From Nocardia harenae NBRC 108248 (lineage in GTDB: Bacteria; Actinomycetota; Actinomycetes; Mycobacteriales; Mycobacteriaceae), in NCBI RefSeq assembly GCF_001612885.1, contig NZ_BDBH01000008.1:1-64000 (forward strand): 64,000 nucleotides of DNA, written 5' to 3'. The position numbers and the translations under genes were made by a program. The notes under the pieces are model-generated. The model did not search any database and was not told where the DNA came from. It saw only the letters and a program-made list of their open reading frames with translations. This document shows, piece after piece, positions 43,200 through 52,748 of this stretch. Position 1 is the first letter of the stretch, and each line of letters begins with the position of its first letter.

Positions 43200-46100
43200 T
43201 CAGGAAGTAGCCCTCGCTGTGAAGTGGTCGTGAGCGCGCAGCATGTCCTGCTCGCGGTCTACGCCCGTGAACGGGGCCGTGTAGGTGATGCCGTCGGCCG
43301 TGATGTCTGTGCGACCGAGTGTGGGCTCTTTGCGGAGTTCCGACGCGACCTTTGTGGGTAGCTGGCGGCCCGTGGCGTCATAGCGGGAGTCGCGTTCGTA
43401 GCGCTGGAGGACGGGGAATTGGGTTCGGTAGATGGTGAGGAGTTCTTCGGCGGTGATGCCGAGCATGACCGCAACGATAGCGTCGATTTCGATCAGAGCG
43501 CGGCGGCGGTCTGCTCCCGTGCGGAGAGCGGCGTCAACGTTCCACGCCGGGGTGACTTCGCCGAGTCGAGGGGCCGAGTCCGGGGCCGATCCCGGTACCC
43601 AGGAATCGAGCTGCCAGGAGGACTGGTAGAGCGAGTTCCAGAGGTCGGTGAAAGGGGCGACGACGCAGTTCAGGCGGAGTGTGCGCAAGACTAGATGCTC
43701 CGCGAGGGGGTGTTCGGTCGGGCAGGGAAGTTGGAGCCATGTGGACGCCTTGATGTGCGCATTTCCGATCACCTTGATCATGAAGTCGGCGATGAGGGAA
43801 TGGCTGATTCCGGCGAGCATGGTGAGGCGGCGATTGTCACCCGCGAGGGTCAGGGTGTGAACGGCGTGAACGTGGGTGGGGCCGGGGGGTAGGAGAGCGG
43901 ATTGCAGGGTGCGGACGGTCGCGGTGTCGCACATTTCGCGCCAGGCGAGGCGGTAGAAGTTCGAACTCGGCTCGCCGTTCCAGTGCGGGTAGGCCGCCTG
44001 GTACTCGGCGTCGGGGCGGGCTACTTGGTAGTTCGTGCGGGGGATGAAATCTTCGGGCAGGGATTCCAGGTCGAGTGGTGAGTAGTCTGCGTTGCTGCGC
44101 ATGGTCGGGTTGCCCTGCTGGTAGAGCGGGGTGGCGACGGTGAGGTGGGGGCCTTGCAGGATGACGTCGGACCAGCGGGCAGGGATGGCGGAGCGGGATT
44201 CGAAGTAGCCGAGCTTGCGGTCCGCGGATTCGTGCCAACCTGCGGTCCATTGGAAGCCGATGTCGGACAGCCGAGGAGCGGCGGCGATCTTGTCCAGTAC
44301 CTCGGCGCTTGCGCGGTTCACCGGGTACAACATGCGTGCTTCGGCTGCGGGAGTTCCAGGTTCGTCGATCAGGGCTGCCCAACCTGCGAGGCCGACTTCC
44401 GTCACTTCGATGATGCGTTCGGCGTGCGGGCGCACGTCCCATCGGCCTTCTGGATCTTTGATGCCGGGGGGCGGACCCGAGCCGTCATGCCTCATGGAAC
44501 GGGAAGCGACGTCGGGGTGGTACAGGGCCGCCGCATGGAGGAATCGAACCGCTGAGTGCTCGCCGTATACGTGAACTCCGTAGAGTCGCGTGTCCTTGAT
44601 CTCGGTGAAGAGCTTCTGCTCATTGCGAAATTGCCAGTGCCGTCGCAACCGATGGTAGGTCTCGCGCCGTAGCCTATTGGCACGTGCTTCGGTGAAATGA
44701 CTCTCGGGATGGATCAGCGAGACGATTCCGCCAGGTGCGCTCGAGCGCCAGGTCCGCTCCATGAAGCACCGGTACGAATCAGGTTGCAGACCCGCGAGTA
44801 CTGGCCGGTCGATCCCTGACCTCAGATGCGCGCTCTGCCCGGCCTGCTTCGCCCGCTCGTCCAGGAACATCGCGCGAACTCTGTCGGACGCTGTCGCCTC
44901 AGAGAACTTCTCCCGCTTCGCGGCTTCCGAAGGTTTGTGCGCCAACTGCCACCACGGATCGAAATCTGCGAGTACCGCCGCCTCATCCCAATCCGGCCGA
45001 ACCCACGGCGGATTTCCGACCTGCAGGTCGAACCCACCCCTGGCGAAGACCGGTGCGAAATCCAGCTCCCAGTGCAGGAACCCCTGCTCGCCCGCGATCT
45101 GAGCGGCGACCCCCAACCACGGGTACGACCGCAACGCGGTGTCGACCGGCTGCGCCCGGGCGAAGGTGCGATCGGTTTCCTCGGCGAAATCGAGGTCGTA
45201 CCAGCTCAAATCGGCGGCGATACTGATCTGCCCGTGCTTCTCGAACTTGCCCGCCTTCGGCTGCGTCCCGAGCACCGCTTCCAACCCACCGACCCACTCG
45301 TCCCAGCCGGGCGCGGGGATATCGCCGGTCACCGGCCAGGACCAGAGGGCGCACCAGGCGTCCATAACACGCCGCAGGCGCTGGTACGCGCCGGAAGGTT
45401 CGCGCAGAACCTTTTCGATTTGTTCGCGAGTGACGGCGGGGGCGGGGTCGACGGCCGCCCCGCCCCAGAGGTGCAGGTCGCGGCGGATGGCGGATTCAGC
45501 GATGGCGAGGCGGCGGGCGGTGAGCTCCCAGAGGGTCTCCACGCGCTGGGCGAGGGCGGCCAGGCGGCGGGTGATCTCCTTGCTTGGCGTCTTGCGGATG
45601 TCGTTGCGCCACAACCGGAGTTCTTCGCGGCGGTCGGGGGCATAGGTCTTGGCTTCGGCGGTGTCGATGATCGCGCCCCACCCGTCGGCCGGGAGCAGGA
45701 AGTGGTGGATCCCCGCACCGACCCCGGTGCCGAGCGGCACATCCTTCGGGACGGCGCTGAGCCACGCCTTCTTCGCGAGCTGACCAGGCTGATACACCGC
45801 CCGGCGGGCGCCGATCAGCGAGTTGCCGCGGCGCAGGTGCAGGCCGAACCAGGGCGCCTGCAATCCGGCCACCATGGTGTCGAGCCAGAGCGAGATTTCG
45901 GCGAGTTCGACGGCGGTGGCGTTCAGGTCGACCCCGTACACCTGGTGCAGGGCGATGTGCGCCTTCACCTTCTGCAATTCGACGGGGTAGCGGTCGGCTT
46001 CGATGAGTTCGCCGAGTTCTTCCTGCTTGCGTTTCAGGTATTCGGCGGCGAGCTGGCGCACGGCTTCGATGGCGAAGGCGCCGGAGCCGAGGGCGGGTTC

Positions 46101-47747
46101 GCAGATGGTGAAGCGCAGGATCTGCTCGGGGGTGGTCTCCGGGGTGAGCAGTTCCTCGAGGGCCTGGGAGACGACGAATCGGGTGAGCACCTCGGGGGTG
46201 TAGTACGACGCCGACTGCTGGCGTTCGCGGCCCGCGAGGCGGAAGACGAAGGTGCCCTTCTCGTGCACGACCGGTTCCAGCTCGTGGGTGTGCGGGTTCT
46301 CCTTGCGGACGAAATCGGATTCCGCGAGGTGGTCGTGCCGCCCGTAGGGGACCACCCAGGAGCCCTTTTCCGGATTGCCGTCCTTGGCGACCTCGTACAG
46401 GTCCTCCTCGGCGAAGAAGCCGGTGTACGACATCAGCCCCTCGTAGACCGCGCCGAGCTGGTTGATGCCGAGTTCGGCGTAGCTGATGAAGCCGCGGTCG
46501 GCGCCCTTGCGGGACTTGCTCTCCTTGGTGAGCAGCAGGTGCTCGAGCACCTGCTGCACGGCCTCGTTGCCGAGACGAACCTCGTCGATGAGAGCGGTCG
46601 CCGCAGGGGCGAAGAGGTCGGCGCGCAGCGGATTGAATTCGAGGCCGGGGGTGGGGTCGTCGGCGGGGGTGTGGCCCTGATCGACCAGGTCGAAGAGTTT
46701 CTTCAGTGACTCGTAGAGGTGGGTGCCGGTGCGGGCGCGGTGCGAGACGAGTTCGGTGAGGGTGAGTTCGCGGAGGCGGTCGAGGCCGTAGCCCTCCTCG
46801 TACTCGGCGGCGCCGGTGGGCAGCACCCGCATCTCCGGCGACGCCTCGGCATACAGCAGGAACAGGATGCGGTAGAGGAAGCGCAGGGCGTGCTTGGCGA
46901 GGTCGTTGCCGTCGACGCCGTCCATGCTCGACCGGCGGCGCACGACCTCGTTGGCGATGATCTCGATCGAGAGGCGGATGCCTTCGCGCAGGTCCTTGGA
47001 GACGCCGACGGTGTGCTTGACCGAGTCCTCCAGCACGCCGGTCCACCAGATCGTGCCGTCGGCGTCGGGCCGCAGGGCCTGGTGGCCGAAGATGGCGGCG
47101 CAGCGGTCGATTTCGCCGCCGCGGGGGTCGTGGCGGCGTTCCGTGACGACGAGCAGGTCGACGGCGAGGTAGCGGCCCTCGGCCCAGCGTTCGGCCTCGG
47201 CGAGCAGGTGCCAGCGGCCGGCCTGGACCACGACGAAGGCGGGCGGGGTGTCGGAGCGGAAGGCGGCCGAGACCGCCTTGGAGACCGGCTCCAGCGGCTT
47301 GCCGTCCTCGGTGGCGGGGGTGATCAGGTGGCCGGTCTCGGGGGCGAGCAGGGCCTCCACGGTGTCGGCGGGGTGCGCCTGCAGGAAGAGGACGCTCGCG
47401 GTGCCGGGGAGCTGGGCGTCGGGGATGTGCAGGTCGGCGCCCGCACGCTCGGCGGTGAAGGCGGTGAGTTCGCCGTCGTGGCCGAGGGCGGCGCGGACGA
47501 GGGCGTGCGCCTTCGGGGCGGACTCCGGGTTCTCGGCGAGCGCGGCGAGGCCGGTCTGCAGGTCGCGGGCGGCGGCGAGCAGGCTGCTGCGGACGGTGGC
47601 GCGGCCCTCCTTGGCCTCGGCGTCCCAGGCTTTGCGCAGCTCCATGACCCGGCCGTGGAACGACTCCTTCACCGAGTCGGTGGTGAAGTAGTGCTCGCTG
47701 ATCCAGTCCTCGCCGACGACGATGGAGTCGAAAGAAGGCACGGTCAC
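43200..47747 (-). CDS. Large Eco57I-type N6-adenine DNA methyltransferase (DrmMI/PglX-like)
   Basis: A 1515-residue protein with AdoMet motif I CEPALGSGAF (549-558), YYTPEVLTRFVV just before it and catalytic motif IV NPPW (912-915), the gamma-type adenine methyltransferase order. Long N- and C-terminal regions without motifs probably give target recognition. In DISARM class 1 and Pgl/BREX systems such proteins mark host DNA. The GTG start at 47747 overlaps the SNF2 stop (GTGA), so the two are one unit. No PD-(D/E)XK nuclease motif was recognised, so it need not be a type IIG restriction enzyme. A stand-alone RM protein is the main alternative. Confidence 0.82.
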   Translation of the reverse strand: MTVPSFDSIVVGEDWISEHYFTTDSVKESFHGRVMELRKAWDAEAKEGRATVRSSLLAAARDLQTGLAALAENPESAPKAHALVRAALGHDGELTAFTAERAGADLHIPDAQLPGTASVLFLQAHPADTVEALLAPETGHLITPATEDGKPLEPVSKAVSAAFRSDTPPAFVVVQAGRWHLLAEAERWAEGRYLAVDLLVVTERRHDPRGGEIDRCAAIFGHQALRPDADGTIWWTGVLEDSVKHTVGVSKDLREGIRLSIEIIANEVVRRRSSMDGVDGNDLAKHALRFLYRILFLLYAEASPEMRVLPTGAAEYEEGYGLDRLRELTLTELVSHRARTGTHLYESLKKLFDLVDQGHTPADDPTPGLEFNPLRADLFAPAATALIDEVRLGNEAVQQVLEHLLLTKESKSRKGADRGFISYAELGINQLGAVYEGLMSYTGFFAEEDLYEVAKDGNPEKGSWVVPYGRHDHLAESDFVRKENPHTHELEPVVHEKGTFVFRLAGRERQQSASYYTPEVLTRFVVSQALEELLTPETTPEQILRFTICEPALGSGAFAIEAVRQLAAEYLKRKQEELGELIEADRYPVELQKVKAHIALHQVYGVDLNATAVELAEISLWLDTMVAGLQAPWFGLHLRRGNSLIGARRAVYQPGQLAKKAWLSAVPKDVPLGTGVGAGIHHFLLPADGWGAIIDTAEAKTYAPDRREELRLWRNDIRKTPSKEITRRLAALAQRVETLWELTARRLAIAESAIRRDLHLWGGAAVDPAPAVTREQIEKVLREPSGAYQRLRRVMDAWCALWSWPVTGDIPAPGWDEWVGGLEAVLGTQPKAGKFEKHGQISIAADLSWYDLDFAEETDRTFARAQPVDTALRSYPWLGVAAQIAGEQGFLHWELDFAPVFARGGFDLQVGNPPWVRPDWDEAAVLADFDPWWQLAHKPSEAAKREKFSEATASDRVRAMFLDERAKQAGQSAHLRSGIDRPVLAGLQPDSYRCFMERTWRSSAPGGIVSLIHPESHFTEARANRLRRETYHRLRRHWQFRNEQKLFTEIKDTRLYGVHVYGEHSAVRFLHAAALYHPDVASRSMRHDGSGPPPGIKDPEGRWDVRPHAERIIEVTEVGLAGWAALIDEPGTPAAEARMLYPVNRASAEVLDKIAAAPRLSDIGFQWTAGWHESADRKLGYFESRSAIPARWSDVILQGPHLTVATPLYQQGNPTMRSNADYSPLDLESLPEDFIPRTNYQVARPDAEYQAAYPHWNGEPSSNFYRLAWREMCDTATVRTLQSALLPPGPTHVHAVHTLTLAGDNRRLTMLAGISHSLIADFMIKVIGNAHIKASTWLQLPCPTEHPLAEHLVLRTLRLNCVVAPFTDLWNSLYQSSWQLDSWVPGSAPDSAPRLGEVTPAWNVDAALRTGADRRRALIEIDAIVAVMLGITAEELLTIYRTQFPVLQRYERDSRYDATGRQLPTKVASELRKEPTLGRTDITADGITYTAPFTGVDREQDMLRAHDHFTARATS

Positions 47748-50617
47748 TGATCCTTTTCCGGGACGATCACGAGCAGCGGGCGCACCAGCTGCTGGGTGGG
47801 GGCGAGGGATTCGGCGAGGCGCTGCTCCTCGGCGATGCGGCGAGACAGCCTGTCCACCTTCGATTTCCGGGTGCCGATCAGCTCGAGCTGTTCGGCGGCG
47901 CCGTACCAGCGGTTCGCGCGGGCGCGCCAGTGCTCCAAGCGTTCGGTGGCGGACTCCTCCTGCTTGTCCAGGATCAGCTTCATCGCCTGCGCGGCCTGGT
48001 CGACGGCGCGCGGGATGAGGGGGCGCAGGGCGTCGGCGGCGGCGAGCGGGCCGGGGTTGGCGGTGCCGGGTTTCAGGCCGGTGTCGGTGAGCAGGAAGTC
48101 GAGATCCTGGTGGGTTTCGACCATCGAGAAGGCGGGATTGTCCGGCATCGGGAAGACGGCGGTGGCGAAGACCCGGGAGACGAGCTGGCCGCGGCGGTTC
48201 ATGAGCGTGCCCATGAGCAGGACCGTCGGGTATTCGAGGGCGCCGCGGATGGCGAAGACCTGGTTGCGGCCGAGCGCGCCGAGTGCGCGGTCGCCCGCCC
48301 AGTCGAGCACGGGGTGCAGTGGTCCGAGGTAGTGCGCCTCCGGCCAGGTGGTGTTGTCGACGCCCTTGCCCTGCTTGGCCGCGCGCAGCTGGGCGTCGCC
48401 GACCTGCGGGGTGGTGGCGAGCTTGAGGCGTTCCAGGACGCGGCCGTGCTGCAAATAGTTCTGCGGGAGCTGGGCCAGGCGCTGGCGCAGGTCGCGGGGC
48501 GGGACGAGTTCGGCGATGCCGTGGTTGGCGTGCACGGTCCAGCCGACGCCGCCCGCGGTGGGGGCGGCGTGCGGGACGTCGTCGAAGGCGGCGCGCAGGG
48601 CCTCGTCGAGGAAGGTGAGGTCGTCGGGGTAGAGGCTCTGGCGGGGGAGTTCGGGTAGTTCGGGGGTGGCCTCGGCGAGCTGGTCGAGTTCGGCGAAGAG
48701 GGCATCGAGGTCGTCGCCCGCGCGTACCTCGTCGACGGTGCGGACCTCGTCGTCCAGGTCGCGTTTGCGGGCCAGCACGTCGCGGATGGCCGACTCCTCC
48801 TCGCTCACACTGTGTTTGCCCATGAGCGAGGCGACGTCGCCGAGCGCGGTGTGCGCCTCGTTCTCCTTCTCCAGCAGGCGGGAGAGCACCCGCAGGTCGC
48901 CGGAGAAGTCGGGGTCGGAGGGTTCCAGGACGAGCGAGGAGATGACCGGGGGGCGGCGCTGGCCGTAGCGGTCGATGCGGCCGTTGCGCTGCTCGATGCG
49001 GATGAGCGACCAGGGGATGTCGTAGTGGATGAGGTGGTGGCACTGGGCGTGCAGGTTCACGCCCTCGGAGGCGACGTCGCCGGTCACCAGGACCCGGATC
49101 GGTGAGGTCTCCAGCTTGAAGCTGTCGACGATCTCCTGCTGCTCCACGTCGGAGAGGCCGCCATGCAGCATGACCACGCTCTCCGGCTTGGTGCCGAGGG
49201 CGCGCGGCAGCTGCTCGGTGAGCCAGCGCAGGGTGGCGATGCGCTCGGCGAAGACGACCGCGCGGGTGTCGCTGCGCGGGCCGACGCCGATCTCCTTCAG
49301 CCGCTCGACCAGCGCGGCCTGTTTGCCCGCGCCCTCGGTGCAGGCCTTGTCGTTGAGGTCGGTGAGCGTGGTGAGCGCGTCCAGCTCGGCGCGCTGCTCG
49401 GGGTTTCGCGGGTCGAGCTTGGCGCGGCGCTGGTCGATGGACTCGCGCAGCGCGGCGGGGGAGGAGAGGAACGCCTTGGCCAGCGTCCACGGGAACAGCG
49501 ACTTGGTCTCGCCGGAGTACGGCGAGCGGCCGGACTCGGGGTGCAGCCAGACCTGCGAGAGTTCCCGCGCCACCGCGTCTTCCGCGCCGGACGGGCGGAC
49601 CAGGCGGTGCACCGGTTCGGCGCGCTCGGCCCAGTCGCTGCCGACCTCGGCGGCCACCTCGTCGTGATGCCGGTGCCGACGGATCAGCAGCGGCTGGATG
49701 TCGGTGCGCTGGAACGAGCCGTCGGGGGCGACGGCGGTCGGGTCGAGCAGACGCAGCAGCTCGGCGAAGGACTCCTCGCGGCCGTTGTGCGGGGTCGCCG
49801 AGGCCAGGATCAGGGCCTCGGTGTTCGGGGCGAGGACGCGGGCGAGCTCGTTGTTCTGGGTGCCGGCGTTGGTGAGGTTGTGCGATTCGTCGATGACGAC
49901 GGCGTCCCAGTGGTGGCGTTCCAGGTGCGCCTTGTAACGGGGGCTCTTCAGGGTGTCGATGGAGATGATGGCGCGCTTGTAGAAGGTGAACGGGTTGCGG
50001 GTGGCGGGCAGCTTCTGGCGCACCTTCTGGATGCCCGCCGAATCCAGCCGCACGAACGGCAGCGCGAACCGGCACCACAGCTCGTGCTGCATCTGCTCCA
50101 GCACGTGCCGGGGGGTGACGATGAGGATGCGCTCGCCGCGGCCGCGGCGCACCAGTTCGGCGAGGATCATGCCGATTTCGAGCGTCTTGCCGAGGCCGAC
50201 GGCGTCCGCGAGCAGGATGCGCGGGCGGATCAGCCGCGGGTCGAGCGCCTTCGCGACAGCCGCGCGCTGGTAGCCGAGGGAATCGGCGAGCATGCGGGTG
50301 GCGACGGTGAGCGTCTGGTCGCCGTAGGGGAACGGGGTCTTGCGCAGCAGCGCCTCCAGCCAGAGCCGGGCGTCGCGGTAGCCGGAGGAGCCGTCCGGGA
50401 CGATCTCGGCGGCGGCCGGGTCCTGGACCTGGATGTCGTCCAGGCTGGAGTAGAAGGTGGCGGTGGTGTCGGCGACCAGTTCGGAGAGGCCGCGCACCCG
50501 CAGCAGCCAGCCGTCCGAGCCCTGCTCCGCCGAGGTCACCAGCCATTCCTCGTCGCGGACCACCACGATCGAGCCGGGGGCGACGGTGAGGTCGGGGCGC
50601 GGGGGCGCGGAGGTCAT
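47744..50617 (-). CDS. SNF2-family helicase (DrmD-like)
   Basis: A 957-residue superfamily 2 translocase. Motif I is DAVGLGKT (138-145) and motif II VVIDESHNLTNAG. LILASATPHNG is motif III. The second RecA lobe has VVFAERIATLRWLTEQL, VTGDVASEGVNLHAQCHHLI and QRNGRIDRYGQRRPP. This layout with a long helical C-terminus matches DrmD of class 1 DISARM and RapA-like helicases. ATG 50617 has AGGAG 10 nt upstream. It is coupled to the methyltransferase gene downstream. The divergent kinase gene starts about 150-190 bp away. Confidence 0.82.
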   Translation of the reverse strand: MTSAPPRPDLTVAPGSIVVVRDEEWLVTSAEQGSDGWLLRVRGLSELVADTTATFYSSLDDIQVQDPAAAEIVPDGSSGYRDARLWLEALLRKTPFPYGDQTLTVATRMLADSLGYQRAAVAKALDPRLIRPRILLADAVGLGKTLEIGMILAELVRRGRGERILIVTPRHVLEQMQHELWCRFALPFVRLDSAGIQKVRQKLPATRNPFTFYKRAIISIDTLKSPRYKAHLERHHWDAVVIDESHNLTNAGTQNNELARVLAPNTEALILASATPHNGREESFAELLRLLDPTAVAPDGSFQRTDIQPLLIRRHRHHDEVAAEVGSDWAERAEPVHRLVRPSGAEDAVARELSQVWLHPESGRSPYSGETKSLFPWTLAKAFLSSPAALRESIDQRRAKLDPRNPEQRAELDALTTLTDLNDKACTEGAGKQAALVERLKEIGVGPRSDTRAVVFAERIATLRWLTEQLPRALGTKPESVVMLHGGLSDVEQQEIVDSFKLETSPIRVLVTGDVASEGVNLHAQCHHLIHYDIPWSLIRIEQRNGRIDRYGQRRPPVISSLVLEPSDPDFSGDLRVLSRLLEKENEAHTALGDVASLMGKHSVSEEESAIRDVLARKRDLDDEVRTVDEVRAGDDLDALFAELDQLAEATPELPELPRQSLYPDDLTFLDEALRAAFDDVPHAAPTAGGVGWTVHANHGIAELVPPRDLRQRLAQLPQNYLQHGRVLERLKLATTPQVGDAQLRAAKQGKGVDNTTWPEAHYLGPLHPVLDWAGDRALGALGRNQVFAIRGALEYPTVLLMGTLMNRRGQLVSRVFATAVFPMPDNPAFSMVETHQDLDFLLTDTGLKPGTANPGPLAAADALRPLIPRAVDQAAQAMKLILDKQEESATERLEHWRARANRWYGAAEQLELIGTRKSKVDRLSRRIAEEQRLAESLAPTQQLVRPLLVIVPEKDQ

Positions 50618-50749
50618 CGAGGCGGCTCCTGGTCTCTGGTGGTCGGAACGGTTCAACTTAGTACCGTTCGGCATCGGGGTGGTGTTTCCGGGCGAAGCGG
50701 ATTCGCTCAGGTGCTCTGCTTCCGGCGGCCCCGAGCGCGGACGGTCCGA

Positions 50750-50755
50750 TACCGT
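50750..50755 (+). promoter_or_regulatory. -10 box TACCGT in front of the kinase gene
   Basis: TACCGT lies 6 nt before GTG 50762, the spacing of a leaderless start, and is identical to the box before 26239. The intergenic region is shared with the SNF2 helicase gene on the other strand. Confidence 0.35.
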
Positions 50756-50803
50756 GGTGCGGTGGCGTGGCCGTGCGGAGCGCCGGTGCGACAGGGGGTG
50801 GCC

Positions 50804-52225
50804 GTGATTGTCGTCGGGGGACGTTACGACCTCATCCGGCAGGTCGGGGCAGGCGGCATGGGGCAGGTCTTCGAGGGTTTCGACCGGAATCTCAAGCGGC
50901 GGGTCGCGGTCAAACTGACCCATATCGACCTCGAAACCGACAGCGAGTGGACCCGGCGCTTCCTGCGTGAGGCCGAGCTCATGGCCACCGTCAGCCACCC
51001 CGGCACTCCCACCATCCACGACGCGGGCATCACCGACACCGAGCCGCACCGGCCGTACCTGGTGATGGAGTTCGTGGACGGAGTGACGCTGGAGGACCTG
51101 CTCGCCCGGTACCGGCGCCTGCCCATCGGGGTCGTCGCGGCGCTCGGCGCGCAGGTGGCTGCGGTGCTGGCCGCCACCCACCGGCACCGGATCTACCACC
51201 GCGACCTCAAGCCGTCGAACCTCATGCTGTGCGACAACGGCACCGTCAAGGTCCTCGATTTCGGGCTCGCGGTCGTCCCGGACGCCGACCGCAGCCGCTA
51301 CACCTCGACCGGGCAGACCATCGGGACGCCCGCCTTCATGGCCCCGGAGCAGATCGAATCGCAGGAGATCACACCGCAGACCGACCTGTACGCGCTCGGC
51401 CTCATCCTGCACGAACTGCTCACCGGGGAGCGGGTGTTCGCGGGTACCAACGCGTTCAGCGTGTGGACCGAGCAGGTCTCCGCCGCGCCGCCCGACATCC
51501 GCGCCGCGTGCCCCGGCATCCCTGCCGACCTCGCGGGCGTGCTCATGTGCATGCTGGAGAAGAAGCCGGAGGCCAGGCCCGCGGGCGCCGCCGTCGTGCA
51601 CGCCGTGCTGCTGCGGCACGCCGCCGGGCTCGCCGAACTCGTCGACGACGCTGACAGCCCCGCCCGGCTGTACGCCGCGGCGGTGACTGCTCCGGCCCGT
51701 GTCGTCGCGGCAGAGCAGCTCCTCGGTTCCGCACCGGCGGAGTTCGCTCCGACCATGGGGAAACCGGTGCTGACCGACGACGTGAGCCGCGGTGATCTGC
51801 ACCGCGCCGTCGAGAAGGCCAGGCATCTGGCAGACGAATCCCGCTACCACCCCGCCGTTCGGCATTTGCAGACCGCCGTGCGCGCGGCCGTCCCGCTGCT
51901 CGGCGCCCGCGACGCCGACGTGGTCGACGCCAGGGTCCAGCTCGCCGGGCTCCGCTTCGAGTCCGGCGAGTACGCCGAGGCGGCCCCGCTGTACCGCGCG
52001 CTCATCGACGACCTCACCGCTGAGCGCGGCCCCTACGACGAGCAGGTCGCCTCCTGTCAGCGCAGGCTCGCCGAGTGTCTGCTGCACCTCGGGGACACCG
52101 GGGAAGCGCGCGAACGGCTCCGGCGGCTGCGGACCCAGCTCGAAGCGAAGTACGGGCCATCGGATCGGCGGGTGTCGGAGATCCGAGCGCTCGCCCGCGA
52201 TCCTCGGCCAGAGGGGTCGCCGTGA
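50804..52225 (+). CDS. Cytoplasmic Ser/Thr protein kinase with C-terminal TPR-like region
   Basis: A 473-residue Hanks-type kinase from GTG 50804; GTG 50798 or the leaderless GTG 50762 would add 2 or 14 residues. The ATP loop is VGAGGMGQVFEGF, with the lysine in VAVKL. The catalytic loop is YHRDLKPSNLML, the Mg motif VLDFGLAVV, and GTPAFMAPEQ the activation segment. No membrane segment follows, unlike PknB-type receptors. The last 150 residues carry helix pairs (VDARVQLAGLRFESGEYAEA; QRRLAECLLHLGDTGEARER) like TPR repeats. Standing divergent to a PglX/DrmMI-like methyltransferase and helicase, it recalls PglW-type kinases, but the link is positional only. Confidence 0.85.
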   Translation: MIVVGGRYDLIRQVGAGGMGQVFEGFDRNLKRRVAVKLTHIDLETDSEWTRRFLREAELMATVSHPGTPTIHDAGITDTEPHRPYLVMEFVDGVTLEDLLARYRRLPIGVVAALGAQVAAVLAATHRHRIYHRDLKPSNLMLCDNGTVKVLDFGLAVVPDADRSRYTSTGQTIGTPAFMAPEQIESQEITPQTDLYALGLILHELLTGERVFAGTNAFSVWTEQVSAAPPDIRAACPGIPADLAGVLMCMLEKKPEARPAGAAVVHAVLLRHAAGLAELVDDADSPARLYAAAVTAPARVVAAEQLLGSAPAEFAPTMGKPVLTDDVSRGDLHRAVEKARHLADESRYHPAVRHLQTAVRAAVPLLGARDADVVDARVQLAGLRFESGEYAEAAPLYRALIDDLTAERGPYDEQVASCQRRLAECLLHLGDTGEARERLRRLRTQLEAKYGPSDRRVSEIRALARDPRPEGSP

Positions 52226-52317
52226 TCGACCACCCCGGTGCGAGGCGCCACCGTGGCCGTGTCGCCTCCCGCCGGGAAGGGACGCTGTGATCACCCCCGA
52301 GCCGGTGTCAGCGGTCA

Positions 52318-52707
52318 GGCTTCCTCACCCCGGTGCTCGACGTTCTGTCGGACGGTCAGATCTGGCGCAAGCGTGACCAGCGCACAGCGCTGCTCGCGGC
52401 TCATCCGGCCGGGATCACCGAGAAGCCCCTGAAAGCGCTGCCCGAATACCGCGACTACACCCCTCGCGCCCGAACTCGTCGAACGTCGCGCCTGCCATCG
52501 CCACCGAGGAAACCGACGAGGGCGTCGACCCGCTCGAGCAGATCGAGCACGGCGTCGAACGCCTGCACGCCGAGGTCGCGACAGACCTGCTCGCACGGCT
52601 GCGCGGTCAGGACCCGGCCTTTCTGGATCAGTCGGTGCTCGGCGGCGTCGCGGTTCAGACTCGACAGATCCACCGTCGTCGAGGTCGACGAAGACTACTT
52701 CGAGTAG
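52318..52707 (+). pseudogene. Mrr-like restriction endonuclease remnant
   Basis: One frame from 52318 reads TPVLDVLSDGQIWRKRDQRT and AGITEKPLKALPEYRD, like the Mrr N-terminal domain. After a shift near 52480-52494 another frame reads TDEGVDPLEQIEHGVERLHA, VATDLLARLRGQDPAFLDQS, the usual bridge into the Mrr catalytic domain. A last piece VVEVDEDYFE ends at 52707. The catalytic core is deleted. It fills the 520-bp gap between the kinase and Fic genes. Confidence 0.5.
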
Positions 52708-52748
52708 TTCCGGCACTGCCCCGACCGCGGTCGGGAGCACAGTTCTGT

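Noticed and set aside
43200..50617. A complete DISARM or BREX/Pgl system
   Set aside because: DrmC (phospholipase D) and PglZ are not in the window, and helicase parts lie 17 kb apart, so only a DISARM/Pgl-like label is justified.
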